Shown piece after piece: positions 35,118 to 44,552 of a DNA stretch of 64,000 bases (positions are counted from its first letter, which is position 1; each line of letters starts with the position of its first letter). The position numbers and the translations under genes were made by a program. The DNA is from Enterococcus_K sp051713825 (GTDB taxonomy: Bacteria > Bacillota > Bacilli > Lactobacillales > Enterococcaceae), in the NCBI RefSeq assembly GCF_051713825.1, contig NZ_JBIOQR010000002.1, positions 74,097 through 138,096 on the forward strand. Direction: 5' to 3'. The notes under the pieces were generated by a model. That model saw only the letters and a list, made by a program, of their open reading frames with translations. It was not told the origin of the DNA and did no database searches.

Positions 35118-35840
35118 TTATGGTGTATCTTTTAATATCCATTGTATTTTTGTCGTATAAGTTTTTTTCATCTTAGTACTGTCATTTGGCAGATTTAGCT
35201 TGACGCTACGACTCGCTTCCTCTTCCGTTTGACCCATACGAATAAGCCAAGTCCCCATCCCTTTTGATATCTCTGCTGTCGCGATTGGTGTTTCTTCATT
35301 TACAATAAAATCAATCGTCGCAGCCGAAAGAGTAGGTCCATTTTCTGATGGCCTGTCAGCAACTACAGATGTATGCTCAAATGATAACGCTGCTCCTCTC
35401 AATACTTCATTAAATTCTGTCTCGAAAGGTGATTGGATAGCTGTAAGTCGCCAACCTGTTCCACTCCCTCTGACATCTGTTATCTGAATGAAGTTTGGTC
35501 GCTTACTTCCATCACTTAAAGCTTGTGGCTGAGCAAAAAAATCCGTCTCCTTTGTTGTCACAAAATGCTGGCCAAATTGAAAATTTGAAATAAAATCAAT
35601 ACTCAAATCTCCCCCTGTTCCAACAGTCGGTAACTCCGGAAATGGGTTGACTGGGTCAATTGGTGAATATGGATTGGGATTAAGCGGATCTAACGGGTAG
35701 CCAGCACTCTCTCCAGGAACAACAGAAAAATTATTATCCGAAATTACGGGCTCCTGAACTTCGGCAGATAACGCGGGTAGATTAGATAGTGTGAGTGCAA
35801 CGACTGCTAGTGATGCTAGATATTTGCATAATTTATTCAT
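35118..35840 (-). CDS. WxL-domain surface protein (operon 1, first)
   Basis: 240 residues and the most diverged of the set. Signal peptide ends near LPALSA, the strand motif is present as SDNNFSVVPG, the linker is Pro-rich, and the WxL motifs are TGWRLTA and QWILKDTP. The start overlaps the end of the LPXTG gene by eight bases (ATGAATAA), so translation is coupled. Secreted, wall-bound. Confidence 0.88.
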   Translation of the reverse strand: MNKLCKYLASLAVVALTLSNLPALSAEVQEPVISDNNFSVVPGESAGYPLDPLNPNPYSPIDPVNPFPELPTVGTGGDLSIDFISNFQFGQHFVTTKETDFFAQPQALSDGSKRPNFIQITDVRGSGTGWRLTAIQSPFETEFNEVLRGAALSFEHTSVVADRPSENGPTLSAATIDFIVNEETPIATAEISKGMGTWLIRMGQTEEEASRSVKLNLPNDSTKMKKTYTTKIQWILKDTP

Positions 35841-36216
35841 GAGATACCCACCTTCTGCTTAACAAAAAGCTCCCTATAACTGCACAAAGTAAGAGTAGAA
35901 AGCCTATCAGTTGAACATAGGCGAATGAACGGTCTCCTGTTTTTGGAAGTACCGTATATGGACGATTGGAATAAATTGGTCCTGTTGGTACATCGGTCAT
36001 CCCCATTGAGCCGTCTTCTTGCTTGCTCCCTTTTTCTGTGTCCTTCTCAGTTTCAATCTCAGGTTCTTGTGGATTTTCTTCAGGATTAAGAACTTCATAG
36101 TTGCCATAAAAACCGGTCACCGCGTTAGAATTGTAGCCCTCACCTGCATAAACAGAACTACCCCCAGATGTGAAAAGAACGTACACGACTATCAATAAAC
36201 AGCCTAATTTTTTCAT
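35833..36216 (-). CDS. Small LPXTG-anchored protein (CscD-like), operon 1
   Basis: 127 residues: signal peptide, the motif AGEGYNSNAVTGFYG near the mature N terminus, a short acidic linker, and the sorting signal LPKTGDRS with a hydrophobic helix and RRWVSHE. It is a tiny covalently anchored protein with nearly no globular domain. In WxL clusters such proteins are common (CscD). The N-terminal strand matches that of the WxL proteins. I chose ATG at 36216 after AAAGGA. Confidence 0.85.
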   Translation of the reverse strand: MKKLGCLLIVVYVLFTSGGSSVYAGEGYNSNAVTGFYGNYEVLNPEENPQEPEIETEKDTEKGSKQEDGSMGMTDVPTGPIYSNRPYTVLPKTGDRSFAYVQLIGFLLLLCAVIGSFLLSRRWVSHE

Positions 36217-36229
36217 TTTCTCATCCTTT

Positions 36230-39200
36230 CTATGGAGTGTCCTCAATGCTCCAGCTATATTTTCCTTGATAAGCACCTACTCGTTGGTCTTCAACAGGTA
36301 ATGAAAGATAAATCCCATCCCCATCTGCCTGCCAAGTCTCGCTCACGTTCCATTCTTGTGCTGAGTCATTTTTTGTTGTAACTAAGACTTGCTCTTTTGT
36401 AATAAAAGTTTTGTTGCCATCTTGCTTTAAATACGTGTGCCCGTTCAATGTACGCTCTACTCCATCTACAGTTAACGGGCTAATTTCTTGAACTTTAACT
36501 GTCAACGGATTGACCTTATTTTCACGAATATCTTTAACGATGAGCGCTTCGCTCAGTACGCCAAACAAATTTTGTTCTTTATTAGATACCTGAATTTCTC
36601 CAAATGAAATTCGTTCAGGATAGCTCATAAAACCGACTTCCTGTGGTCTTGGAATGACCATTACGCGCATCGTGAAGGTCACTTCATTGCCACTTTTCCC
36701 AGTCACTTTGTAAACAACCTGCCACTCGCCTATCGTCTCAGTATCCACAGTATTTGAAGCAATAACTAGTTTATCCGTTAAATCAGTGTCGTCTCCATCA
36801 GTTGCAGTTGCATAACTTTTAGGATCAAATGATGTTCCTAGATAAAGTTCTAATACCTCAGGAGCAATAATCACCGCATCTTTTTCAACTGGTTTAGGTA
36901 TAACGGTTACCGCGATTTCTTTAATTGCATAAGAAGCATCTATAGGACTAATGGCAAAATAAATCACAGAATAGACGCCCTCTTTTGAGGTATCGACCTC
37001 ATTTACACCGACTTCTACTTGCATTGGCGTACCATCTATATCCGTCGCTTGAGCATAATCTAGCGGATCAAAGACTGTTCCCACATAAATGGTGATATCA
37101 TTCGCAATAATTGTTGGTACTGCTGGCTTATAGACCTCGACCGCAATCGATTTAATAACTTCTTTCCCGTTCTTTCCTGTTACCGCATACTGAACATAAT
37201 ACGTACCTTCAGTCGTAGTATCAACGAGATTTGTTATCACTTCCACCTGATTGGTGATGTCAGTATTATCACTATCAGTCGCCGTTACTCCAATCATCGG
37301 GTTAAACTTAGAATTCAACTCAACCCGTTTGTTTTCAGCGTGAATCACAGCATCACCGAGCGCTGTTTTCTCTTTAACTGTGACAGTTATCGTTTTTGTG
37401 ATTGTAATTGAATTTTTAGCAGTTACTTGGTAAATTACCTCATAAGTACCTGGTACTTGATTATTTACTTGATTACTTTTCACCGTAATCTTGCTCGTAA
37501 TATCCGTCCCATCAATGTCCTTAGCGCTCAAATTGTTATTAGCTTTTAATGGATTAAAGGCACTTCCTTGAACAATAGTAACATCATTTGCGCTAATCGT
37601 TGCAGCCAGTCCAATTGTTACAATTGGTCCCGCTTTAAAGACTGCGTCTCTATAAGAAACAGAAGTCAATGGATTTTTGTTTCCACTGTTACTATTAGTT
37701 GATGGTCGATCTGCAAGATTTGCTAAGCCAGCACTATCTGTCGCAATAAATTGAAGTTTGTCATCATTCACTATGCTAGGAAGCTTGAGAGAAAATTTTC
37801 CACTCGAATCTGCTGTCGCTGTGGAACTAGTGAGTACTCCATTTTTATACAAAGTAATTTTGGCACCTGGCTCTGTAGTACCTGAGATAGTGGTGGCTGT
37901 CGGCCCTATAACTGAGACGCCCCCAGCCAATCCTGTTGGATCGGGCGGTGTAATATCGATAACCGTGCTACTTGCAGTTTTAACAGAGCTGCGTCCACCC
38001 CGTTTGGCGATTCCCGTTACCGTTTTATCTTTCATTTGAAATTTAGTACCCGTTGCCTTCACGTACCCATTAGCATCTGTGGTCAAATTTGTATATTTAG
38101 TCCCTAATGAATCCGTGATCTCTGCTTTTGCTTGTCCACTACCTGCATAGACAGGTATGTAATTAATTGTTCCATCATCAGCCATTCCCTGATTATCTGG
38201 ACTGTATCCCAAGATAACTCTTGCTGTGACTGATTTGTCGGCATCTGTAACTGCCTGAATTTCTAATTCTGGGTTTTGATTGAGCCCAGAGATTCTTCTT
38301 AAGCCCGTTGTTGGGAAATAATTCGACAAAGTTGCATCTGTCGAAGAACTCACCATACCATTAGCCTGTGTTAAAGTTGCGGCTTCAGCTAAATAATCAG
38401 ATGGTCCATCGATTGATGACCCCAGCTTCCAAATACCTATATCAGAATTTTTAATTTGAAAAGTTTTGATATTGGCACTTGCAATACTTGCATTAACTGT
38501 TGTACCACTTGAGTAGTTTCGTAAATCATAGCTTTTAGGATTGTCAATTATGACATTCATTCGTTTGGCATCCGTAGCAGAATCACTGCTGAAAAGTGGC
38601 TTATCCGTCGCCCCAATCACATACAACTCGCTTTGAGGACCTACAGAAAAATAAGAATCTTGAGTCGCATTTCCAGTAGCATTAAATGATATAGGTGCTC
38701 TTCCTTTTTTCGTTGAGGTCAGATTAATTTTGTTCTTTCCTTCTGCGATAAAGCTACTATTGTAATAGTCACTCCGCCAAGCATTTCCAGGCATAGTCGC
38801 ATTAAAGGTCGCCCCTTCTCTCAAACGAACTTCCGTATAATAGGCAAATACAACTGGATATAAGTAGCCTGTTCCCTCCATCTTAAAGTTAGCCACGGCA
38901 TTTTCACCCACTTCAAATTTTCGTGAACCAGATGTGGCTTGTGTCATATTGGTTTTACCGAACCAAAAGAAGGAACGATCTTCGTGGGTTGGTTGCTTAA
39001 TTGCTGTAACCTTTGCATTGGGTGCGATATAGACGCCGTCGATTACGGCCATCTCAGAACGTGTCTTCCAGTAAATCTCTCCTGCCAAGTTTAATTGCGC
39101 CCCCGGTACAGAAGCAATTCGAATAACATTGTCCTCGTGGCTCCGAACATTCGTAAAGTTAATCTCCCAACCTGAGACAGCAGTTCCTAAAGCATCACCA

Positions 39201-39937
39201 TAATGTACTACTCCTTGCAGTGTCGAAGAGCTACTTGACTTGATTTCAGAAATATTTTTAATATCCATAGTTGCCGTAGCCGCCAATTTCACTTTAAAAA
39301 GAGAACCACCTAAGTCTAGCTTGTAGCCATTGCCTTCAATCGCGAAAGAAGTCGAGCGTTCCGTCAAGACATTCCCTGTTATTACGATATCTTTCGTAAA
39401 ACTAACAGCCGTGACTGCTGCATTATTATACGCATTCTTCAACTCTTCTCCTGTCGAAACTAACACAGGAGTTGCGGTGGGTACTTTTGCGGTAAGCTCT
39501 TTCCTTTTAACTGAGTCTGTATCTTCATTCATTGAAAGGCTCTCTTCTGAGCTTTCCGAATAAGTTTCTTCAGTTTCTTGGCTTTCTGTTCCACTTTCTT
39601 CAGAAAAATCAGATAATTCAGCGTTAGAGATACTTGTTGTGCTCTCTACAGTCGCAGATTCCTCAACACTCTCTTCACGAGTCAGCTCATTTTCAGCTGA
39701 GTCTACCGACGCTTGGATTGATCTATTGTCTGACTCTGAAGTATCCGTCGAGGACTCCTCAGAAAAAAAGCCGGAATTGATTGATTGAATCGGTTCAGGT
39801 TCCTGTAAAGCTTCTCTTGATTCACTCTTCATATCCAAACTCGTATCAACTGTCAAAGAAACTGCCATCAGTGGGTTCCCTAAAATCGTTCCTACTATCA
39901 CTGCTGAAAATAGCTTCTCTACTTTCCTTTTGTTCAT
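36230..39937 (-). CDS. Giant WxL adhesin with Ig-like repeats (operon 1)
   Basis: 1235 residues from ATG 39937, 8 bases after AGGAGGTG. Signal peptide to about 30; a Ser/Glu-rich stretch to about 140; a predicted parallel beta-helix, adhesin-like, about 150-560; one Big-type Ig domain (SGTTEPGAKITLYKNG) about 690-745; then four to five repeats of the Big_3/DUF5011 type, each with a xFDPxxYAxAxDxDGxD-like core and a TxxGTYxVxYxVT strand; and a C-terminal WxL domain. The second WxL motif is YSWSIEDTP; the first has no Trp (NPLTVKV instead), so it is degenerate. Ig repeats act as a stalk. First gene of operon 1. Confidence 0.85.
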   Translation of the reverse strand: MNKRKVEKLFSAVIVGTILGNPLMAVSLTVDTSLDMKSESREALQEPEPIQSINSGFFSEESSTDTSESDNRSIQASVDSAENELTREESVEESATVESTTSISNAELSDFSEESGTESQETEETYSESSEESLSMNEDTDSVKRKELTAKVPTATPVLVSTGEELKNAYNNAAVTAVSFTKDIVITGNVLTERSTSFAIEGNGYKLDLGGSLFKVKLAATATMDIKNISEIKSSSSSTLQGVVHYGDALGTAVSGWEINFTNVRSHEDNVIRIASVPGAQLNLAGEIYWKTRSEMAVIDGVYIAPNAKVTAIKQPTHEDRSFFWFGKTNMTQATSGSRKFEVGENAVANFKMEGTGYLYPVVFAYYTEVRLREGATFNATMPGNAWRSDYYNSSFIAEGKNKINLTSTKKGRAPISFNATGNATQDSYFSVGPQSELYVIGATDKPLFSSDSATDAKRMNVIIDNPKSYDLRNYSSGTTVNASIASANIKTFQIKNSDIGIWKLGSSIDGPSDYLAEAATLTQANGMVSSSTDATLSNYFPTTGLRRISGLNQNPELEIQAVTDADKSVTARVILGYSPDNQGMADDGTINYIPVYAGSGQAKAEITDSLGTKYTNLTTDANGYVKATGTKFQMKDKTVTGIAKRGGRSSVKTASSTVIDITPPDPTGLAGGVSVIGPTATTISGTTEPGAKITLYKNGVLTSSTATADSSGKFSLKLPSIVNDDKLQFIATDSAGLANLADRPSTNSNSGNKNPLTSVSYRDAVFKAGPIVTIGLAATISANDVTIVQGSAFNPLKANNNLSAKDIDGTDITSKITVKSNQVNNQVPGTYEVIYQVTAKNSITITKTITVTVKEKTALGDAVIHAENKRVELNSKFNPMIGVTATDSDNTDITNQVEVITNLVDTTTEGTYYVQYAVTGKNGKEVIKSIAVEVYKPAVPTIIANDITIYVGTVFDPLDYAQATDIDGTPMQVEVGVNEVDTSKEGVYSVIYFAISPIDASYAIKEIAVTVIPKPVEKDAVIIAPEVLELYLGTSFDPKSYATATDGDDTDLTDKLVIASNTVDTETIGEWQVVYKVTGKSGNEVTFTMRVMVIPRPQEVGFMSYPERISFGEIQVSNKEQNLFGVLSEALIVKDIRENKVNPLTVKVQEISPLTVDGVERTLNGHTYLKQDGNKTFITKEQVLVTTKNDSAQEWNVSETWQADGDGIYLSLPVEDQRVGAYQGKYSWSIEDTP

Positions 39938-40416
39938 TTTTTCACCTCCTATAAACAAATCCATTTTATTTTTTGCACAAACCACCTCTCTTATCTATTG
40001 TAAGTAGCAGTTCGTTTGGAAAAAGAAAGAAACAACAGGTATTCATAAACTTATACAAGGCAGCAACTTCAAAAAAGTCGATATATAAGACAAACCTATT
40101 GAATTGAGGTATTAAAAAATGATTGACCATTTACTCGCCATCAAAGTCAGGTTGAAAAGATAAAGAAGAATGTCTCCTTTATCTTTTTCTCCATACTATT
40201 ATTTTTTTAATACATCCTCCACTAAAATACCTGAAGTTATTTTCTCTATTTCCAGTTCAAGTATAAACGAGCGAACTAGTCTAGCTATGCCAATTTTTTT
40301 TTTACAAAAAAAAAAAATTGAGATAAAAATAAGAAACTATACATTACACAATCGAATGAATAACTATAAATAGAGCCAATAAAAAGCTTTATTCGTTTCT
40401 TTTTTAGTAGCCACAC
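39938..40416. other. Promoter region of operon 1 and AT-rich spacer
   Basis: No gene. A TACAAT-type -10 is near 40006-40011 on the minus strand, upstream of the adhesin gene, without a matching -35, which fits activation by an Mga/AtxA-type regulator. Poly-T and poly-A runs lie near 40290-40315. Confidence 0.4.
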
Positions 40417-40458
40417 TAAAAAGGCATAGAACATAACTCAAAAAGTTATGTCCTATGC
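40417..40458 (-). terminator. Terminator after the Mga-like regulator
   Basis: GCATAGAACATAACT pairs with AGTTATGTCCTATGC; on the minus strand it is followed by TTTTT. The core is the ACATAACTT palindrome also found in the two dispersed repeats. Confidence 0.85.
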
Positions 40459-40516
40459 TCCTAGTATCTGAATAAACGCCGGGCACAAAAGGCCGCTATC
40501 TTCACTCTCACTCGTA

Positions 40517-41968
40517 TCAGTGAAAAAAAGCTTCTATTTTTTTCTGAATCGCGCGCATATCTACTTCTCTCATCTGAGGACTTATGATAATGCTTTTTTG
40601 ATGTGTCTTTAATTGTTCGATATCAAAAGGACTCGTGGCAACAATGATGTCTGCTGTTGTCAGACTTGTCACAAATCGTATTTGAAATCGTTGTCCTAAT
40701 TGTAATTTAATTAATTGTTTGATATAAGAGGTAAATGTATCTGACACATCTGTCACGACACAAATTTTGACTTTTGAATCAAGATTTTCAAATTTTTCGA
40801 TTGGAAAAACTGAAATCATCATCATTAATAAGTTAAACTTTACCGCACCATAATGCTCTTTATAATTAACATATGTCATAAAATCAGTCCACAAAGAAGC
40901 AAATCTTTTCCAATAATTAGGGTAATAATGTCTAAAGCTAGTAATGCTAACAATGTGTTCGATATCTTTTACTGCTTTATCTGTATACCTTGCAAAATAA
41001 TTTGATAAATATATCTTAGTCCATTGAGCAGATAAAGATTTTTGCTGCGTACCATTGAGTGGAACAAAATATTTTTTTACTAACCGCTCTAACAATTGTT
41101 TTGATATATTCATTTCGTCTATCACAGAGGAATGATAAGATTCGTTTAATTTAAGTGTGAAGTTGTAGATATCTGAACTATAGATAGTCATCACCAGCAT
41201 CTCCCACTCAACTTGACTCCATGTCGAGATTACTGACGGTTTTTTAGGAAAAGAAAATGCGTGTAATGTAGCTTCTTGTTCTTTTTTCAATTGTAAATAA
41301 TATTTTTTAGAAAGTGAATTTGAATAAATAAATAACCAGATTGAGAGTAATTCGACATGTAATGGACTCGAACTAATCTTTAATGCTTTTAATACTTCCG
41401 TTGTCAGCATTTGAATATTGGGATAATTCTTTTTTAGTAAAGCATTTGAAAACTGGCGGTTAGTTCCCCAAAAAAAGATGTAAGAAAAAATTCTTATATC
41501 TAATTCACTTGCATCAAATTTAAGAGGCGCCGACCTTGCAATAGCAATATTATAAGCTTTAAGTTCCTCATTTATCAGGCGGATTTTTCTAAAAAATGTT
41601 GCATGACTGATATTGTGCTTCATGCTGAAGTTCACAGCAGAAATTTGTCGTTTTTCTATCAACTCCAAAAGAATATCATAGGCGATATCATTGGCATAGA
41701 TAGCTTCAAAAAGAGTCTGCAAGTTAGTTGCTTGTCTTTCTAACTTGAAAACTCCTCTTTTAGGACTCACTAGTCTCACAAAGTATTTCTCATCTGTGTA
41801 ACGATTATCTATAATCGTTCTTAGCTCTTTTATGGACTTCAAAATAGTCACAGCATTACTATAACCTAATCTCAAACGAATTTCTTCTACCGTTAACGGC
41901 GACTCTTCTGTATCTAGTATTTCAACTAAATCTTTAAGTAGCGTCGTTTTATAATCTAAACCCAGCAT
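40517..41968 (-). CDS. Mga/AtxA-like transcription regulator 1
   Basis: 483 residues. N-terminal winged helix domains (LTVEEIRLRLGYSNAVTILKSI near 25 and ISAVNFSMKHNISHATFFRKI near 110), a long helical PRD-like middle, and a C-terminal EIIB-like fold (KVKICVVTDVSD near 400, IIVATSPFD). This is the layout of Mga and AtxA virulence regulators, where PRD His residues can be phosphorylated by the PTS. Lies directly upstream of operon 1 in the same direction and probably activates it. Start ATG after GAGG. Confidence 0.8.
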   Translation of the reverse strand: MLGLDYKTTLLKDLVEILDTEESPLTVEEIRLRLGYSNAVTILKSIKELRTIIDNRYTDEKYFVRLVSPKRGVFKLERQATNLQTLFEAIYANDIAYDILLELIEKRQISAVNFSMKHNISHATFFRKIRLINEELKAYNIAIARSAPLKFDASELDIRIFSYIFFWGTNRQFSNALLKKNYPNIQMLTTEVLKALKISSSPLHVELLSIWLFIYSNSLSKKYYLQLKKEQEATLHAFSFPKKPSVISTWSQVEWEMLVMTIYSSDIYNFTLKLNESYHSSVIDEMNISKQLLERLVKKYFVPLNGTQQKSLSAQWTKIYLSNYFARYTDKAVKDIEHIVSITSFRHYYPNYWKRFASLWTDFMTYVNYKEHYGAVKFNLLMMMISVFPIEKFENLDSKVKICVVTDVSDTFTSYIKQLIKLQLGQRFQIRFVTSLTTADIIVATSPFDIEQLKTHQKSIIISPQMREVDMRAIQKKIEAFFH

Positions 41969-42379
41969 TCCATTACCCTCACTTCATAGATAAGTACATA
42001 ATAAATAAAACATCTAGTTATAATATAGCTCAAAAAACAAAGAATTAAAAATAAAAGGGGTTCGTTTATAATGATCTATACATATAATTAACAATTCATC
42101 CTATCTAAAAATACTTTAATTCCGCTAATTATCATGAAATGAATAACGCGTATGTCATTCGTATAGAAAACAATTCTACAATCGAAATGTTGACAAATAA
42201 AAAAATCTTTAGCTAAGGAATAACCTAGCTGAAGATTTTTTTCTATTGAATTGGATGCAAGACAAGACTTACTTAGCAGAGAACCATTGTGGCGAAAAGC
42301 TACTCAATACCTTTATAAGCTCATTTTTATGACTAAAAGCTAAGAAACCTCTTGAGTACCTAATAGACACTACAAAGAG
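41969..42379. other. Gap between the two regulator genes
   Basis: About 410 bases. Contains the terminator at 42198-42245 and presumably the promoter of the regulator at 40.5-42.0 kb. No gene is seen. Confidence 0.5.
42198..42245 (-). terminator. Terminator of WxL operon 2
   Basis: AAAAATCTTTAGCTA pairs with TAGCTGAAGATTTTT across a 10-base loop; T-rich on the minus strand after the stem. Confidence 0.85.
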
Positions 42380-43831
42380 TCACTTAGCTTTCTTATTCTC
42401 ACGTATTTCTACTAGCTTATTTGTAAAGTTAGCCCAGTCTACTGCACGTGGAGGTGCTAACCAAACAATACTCGGAATCTCTTTTTGCCTTTCTAAATAA
42501 ATATCGGATAAAATAAAATCTGTTTTTTCATCAATATACTCTTGGTACACAATATGCAATTCTGTAATTTTCTTTATGTTCTCAATAATCATCTGATTAT
42601 AGATTTTGCCAAATGAAAAATCAACATATAAATAAATTGGCGGTAAGTAAGATTTGATAGGTATAGTTGTCACTAGAATTAATAAGTAGTGGTAAAAATA
42701 ATACTCCTTTAATGCCCATAACTCTCTATGATATTTTTTGTCATTTAGATAGTTCCGACAAAAATTAACATATTCGGGAAAGTTGTTAACGAAGTAATTG
42801 ATGTCAATCGTTTTAGACTCTTGATTATCCTCAGTAATAAATGTTTGTACGCGAAAATGGAGCAAATCAATCGCTTGTTGATTCTCTTTCAGAATCTCCT
42901 CCGATTTAGGAAATTCTCTCACAACAGCTTCAACAAATTCTGTACTATATGCTTTAAAACTTTGATCAATCACCTGTTCTAAGTAATCCCCAACAAAAAG
43001 TATTTCTTCGCTTATCAAAAAACTCAGAATTTCATCATACTCATAAGCAAGTGTTTCTATGTCTACATTTTTTGCATCGAGTTCAAAAGATTGTTGAATC
43101 AAATTAACAATGGGTTGACAACGAAGTAAATAATTCATTGATACCACTTTTGGTCCCGTATTGATGTAGTATTTTTGTTTCGTACGCACAAAAGTAATAT
43201 TTAAAAAATGACTAATTCGAAGTTTCGAATACTCGTTCAAAGGTTTTCCTAAAAATTTTTCCAACCGTTGAATGAACTGATTCGTTTTTTCTCTAACAAA
43301 TGATGGATAAACCTGATTGTCTTGTTGGTAAGCCTGTGTAAAAAGATGTAAAAAAAATCTTCTAATCTTTTTTTCATCCCCTTCAAAACCAAATTTTTTT
43401 GTAATCGTAAAATCTAGCTGTTTGAAGTGTCCTTTTATATCTTTAACTTTTTTATAAACTGGTGAATCACTTATAAAGTGTTCATTTGAAAAATGACTTA
43501 CGGACTTAAACCTGCCTAAAAAGATTTCCGTAATAATTGAGAAAGCCATGGACTCTTTAAGAAGATGGACCTCAAATTGTCTAGAAGTCGTCATTCCTGT
43601 CTCAATCAGCTCAACAGTATTACTAGTTGAAATAAGTTGGAAATATTCCTTTAGACTCGTTTCTTCAAACTCAACATTAAGTTCATCAACGATTCGATTC
43701 AATAAAAATTCCGAAATAGCCAACTCTTTAATAATCGTCTCTTTGTATTCTTTTAATAATGGCCGATTTTCCATATATCGAATAAATTCTATCTTTCTCA
43801 AATCTGATTTATCCAAAAATGTCTTGAACAT
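42380..43831 (-). CDS. Mga/AtxA-like transcription regulator 2 (last gene of operon 2)
   Basis: 483 residues from ATG 43831, 11 bases after AAGGTGG; an ATG at 43864 is possible but has no ribosome binding site. N-terminal helix-turn-helix (FIRYMENRPLLKEYKETIIKEL near 15), an Mga-type helical middle, and a C-terminal region (IYLYVDFSFGKIYNQM, IVWLAPPRAVDWANF) in the EIIB-like position. It is more diverged than the first regulator. It overlaps the preceding gene by 23 bases, so it is co-translated with the surface operon: a probable positive feedback loop. Confidence 0.75.
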   Translation of the reverse strand: MFKTFLDKSDLRKIEFIRYMENRPLLKEYKETIIKELAISEFLLNRIVDELNVEFEETSLKEYFQLISTSNTVELIETGMTTSRQFEVHLLKESMAFSIITEIFLGRFKSVSHFSNEHFISDSPVYKKVKDIKGHFKQLDFTITKKFGFEGDEKKIRRFFLHLFTQAYQQDNQVYPSFVREKTNQFIQRLEKFLGKPLNEYSKLRISHFLNITFVRTKQKYYINTGPKVVSMNYLLRCQPIVNLIQQSFELDAKNVDIETLAYEYDEILSFLISEEILFVGDYLEQVIDQSFKAYSTEFVEAVVREFPKSEEILKENQQAIDLLHFRVQTFITEDNQESKTIDINYFVNNFPEYVNFCRNYLNDKKYHRELWALKEYYFYHYLLILVTTIPIKSYLPPIYLYVDFSFGKIYNQMIIENIKKITELHIVYQEYIDEKTDFILSDIYLERQKEIPSIVWLAPPRAVDWANFTNKLVEIRENKKAK

Positions 43832-44312
43832 TGATTTCCGGTCCACCTTCCCTGTCTTTTCCATAAATTGCTAGACCAGATAATGAATAGGCTAGCTCAG
43901 TCAATGGGTGCATTTTTTCTGATGACCCACTCCCCGAGAAATCTTTTGGCACAAGGATATCCAAACCCGCTGCCTTTTTTTTCTTAGTAAACAAATCATC
44001 TATACTGATTTTCTTTTTGCTATTCTTTTTTTTAGGCGCTTCTTTTGGTTCGCTAGATTCTGTCTGCGTTTCACTGGTTGTCGCCGTTTCTGATTCCGTT
44101 GTGGTTGACTGTTTTACAGCTGATTCACTAGAGGCAGGCTCACTAGCTTCCGATTGCTCTTGGCTACTTTCAGTCTCCTTCGTCTTGGGTGTAATCGTTT
44201 GACTAGGACTTAGGGGGTCATAAATAACAGTTTCACTGCTTACAATTGGTGTATCCAATAGCATCACTGTCATTAATATGGAACTAAACAAAAATATTGA
44301 AGATTTCTTCAT
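43809..44312 (-). CDS. Secreted Ser/Thr/Glu-rich protein of unknown function
   Basis: 167 residues. A signal peptide (MKKSSIFLFSSILMTVMLL) is followed by a disordered Ser/Thr/Glu stretch (about 38-95), a Lys-rich block (KKKNSKKKISIDDLFTKKKK), and a short tail ending GGPEINVQDIFG. No LPXTG and no second membrane helix. I do not recognise the family. It lies between the sortase and regulator genes of operon 2 and has no counterpart in operon 1. It may be a released accessory factor or a signal for the regulator; both are guesses. Confidence 0.7.
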   Translation of the reverse strand: MKKSSIFLFSSILMTVMLLDTPIVSSETVIYDPLSPSQTITPKTKETESSQEQSEASEPASSESAVKQSTTTESETATTSETQTESSEPKEAPKKKNSKKKISIDDLFTKKKKAAGLDILVPKDFSGSGSSEKMHPLTELAYSLSGLAIYGKDREGGPEINVQDIFG

Positions 44313-44333
44313 AGACTCATCCTTTACTATGCA

Positions 44334-44552
44334 TTAATAAATCTTAGGCATCCAAGCATCCTCATCTATCAAAGAAATTTTAGTAATCTCCACTTGAGGA
44401 AACGATTTTTTCAGATAATTTAGTACTTCTTTTTCGGCCCAAAGATACGGAACAATCATTGTTCGCTCAAAGTTTTTTCCTTTATCTTTAAATAAGATAT
44501 AAAAAATATTTACATCTTCAAAATAATCTTCAACCATCTCTAGTCTTTTCAC
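44334..44552 (-). CDS. Small hypothetical protein, 72 residues
   Basis: A cytoplasmic-looking acidic protein starting at GTG 44552, directly after the TAG of the sortase gene, so translation is coupled. Sequence parts such as VNIFYILFKDKGKNFERTMIVP and VLNYLKKSFPQVEITKI suggest an alpha/beta fold. No family recognised. Absent from operon 1. A second start at the ATG five codons later is possible. Confidence 0.6.
   Translation of the reverse strand: MKRLEMVEDYFEDVNIFYILFKDKGKNFERTMIVPYLWAEKEVLNYLKKSFPQVEITKISLIDEDAWMPKIY

Noticed and set aside
42246..42379. Short plus-strand frame between the terminator and regulator 2
   Set aside because: No usable start signals; it lies in the trailer of operon 2.
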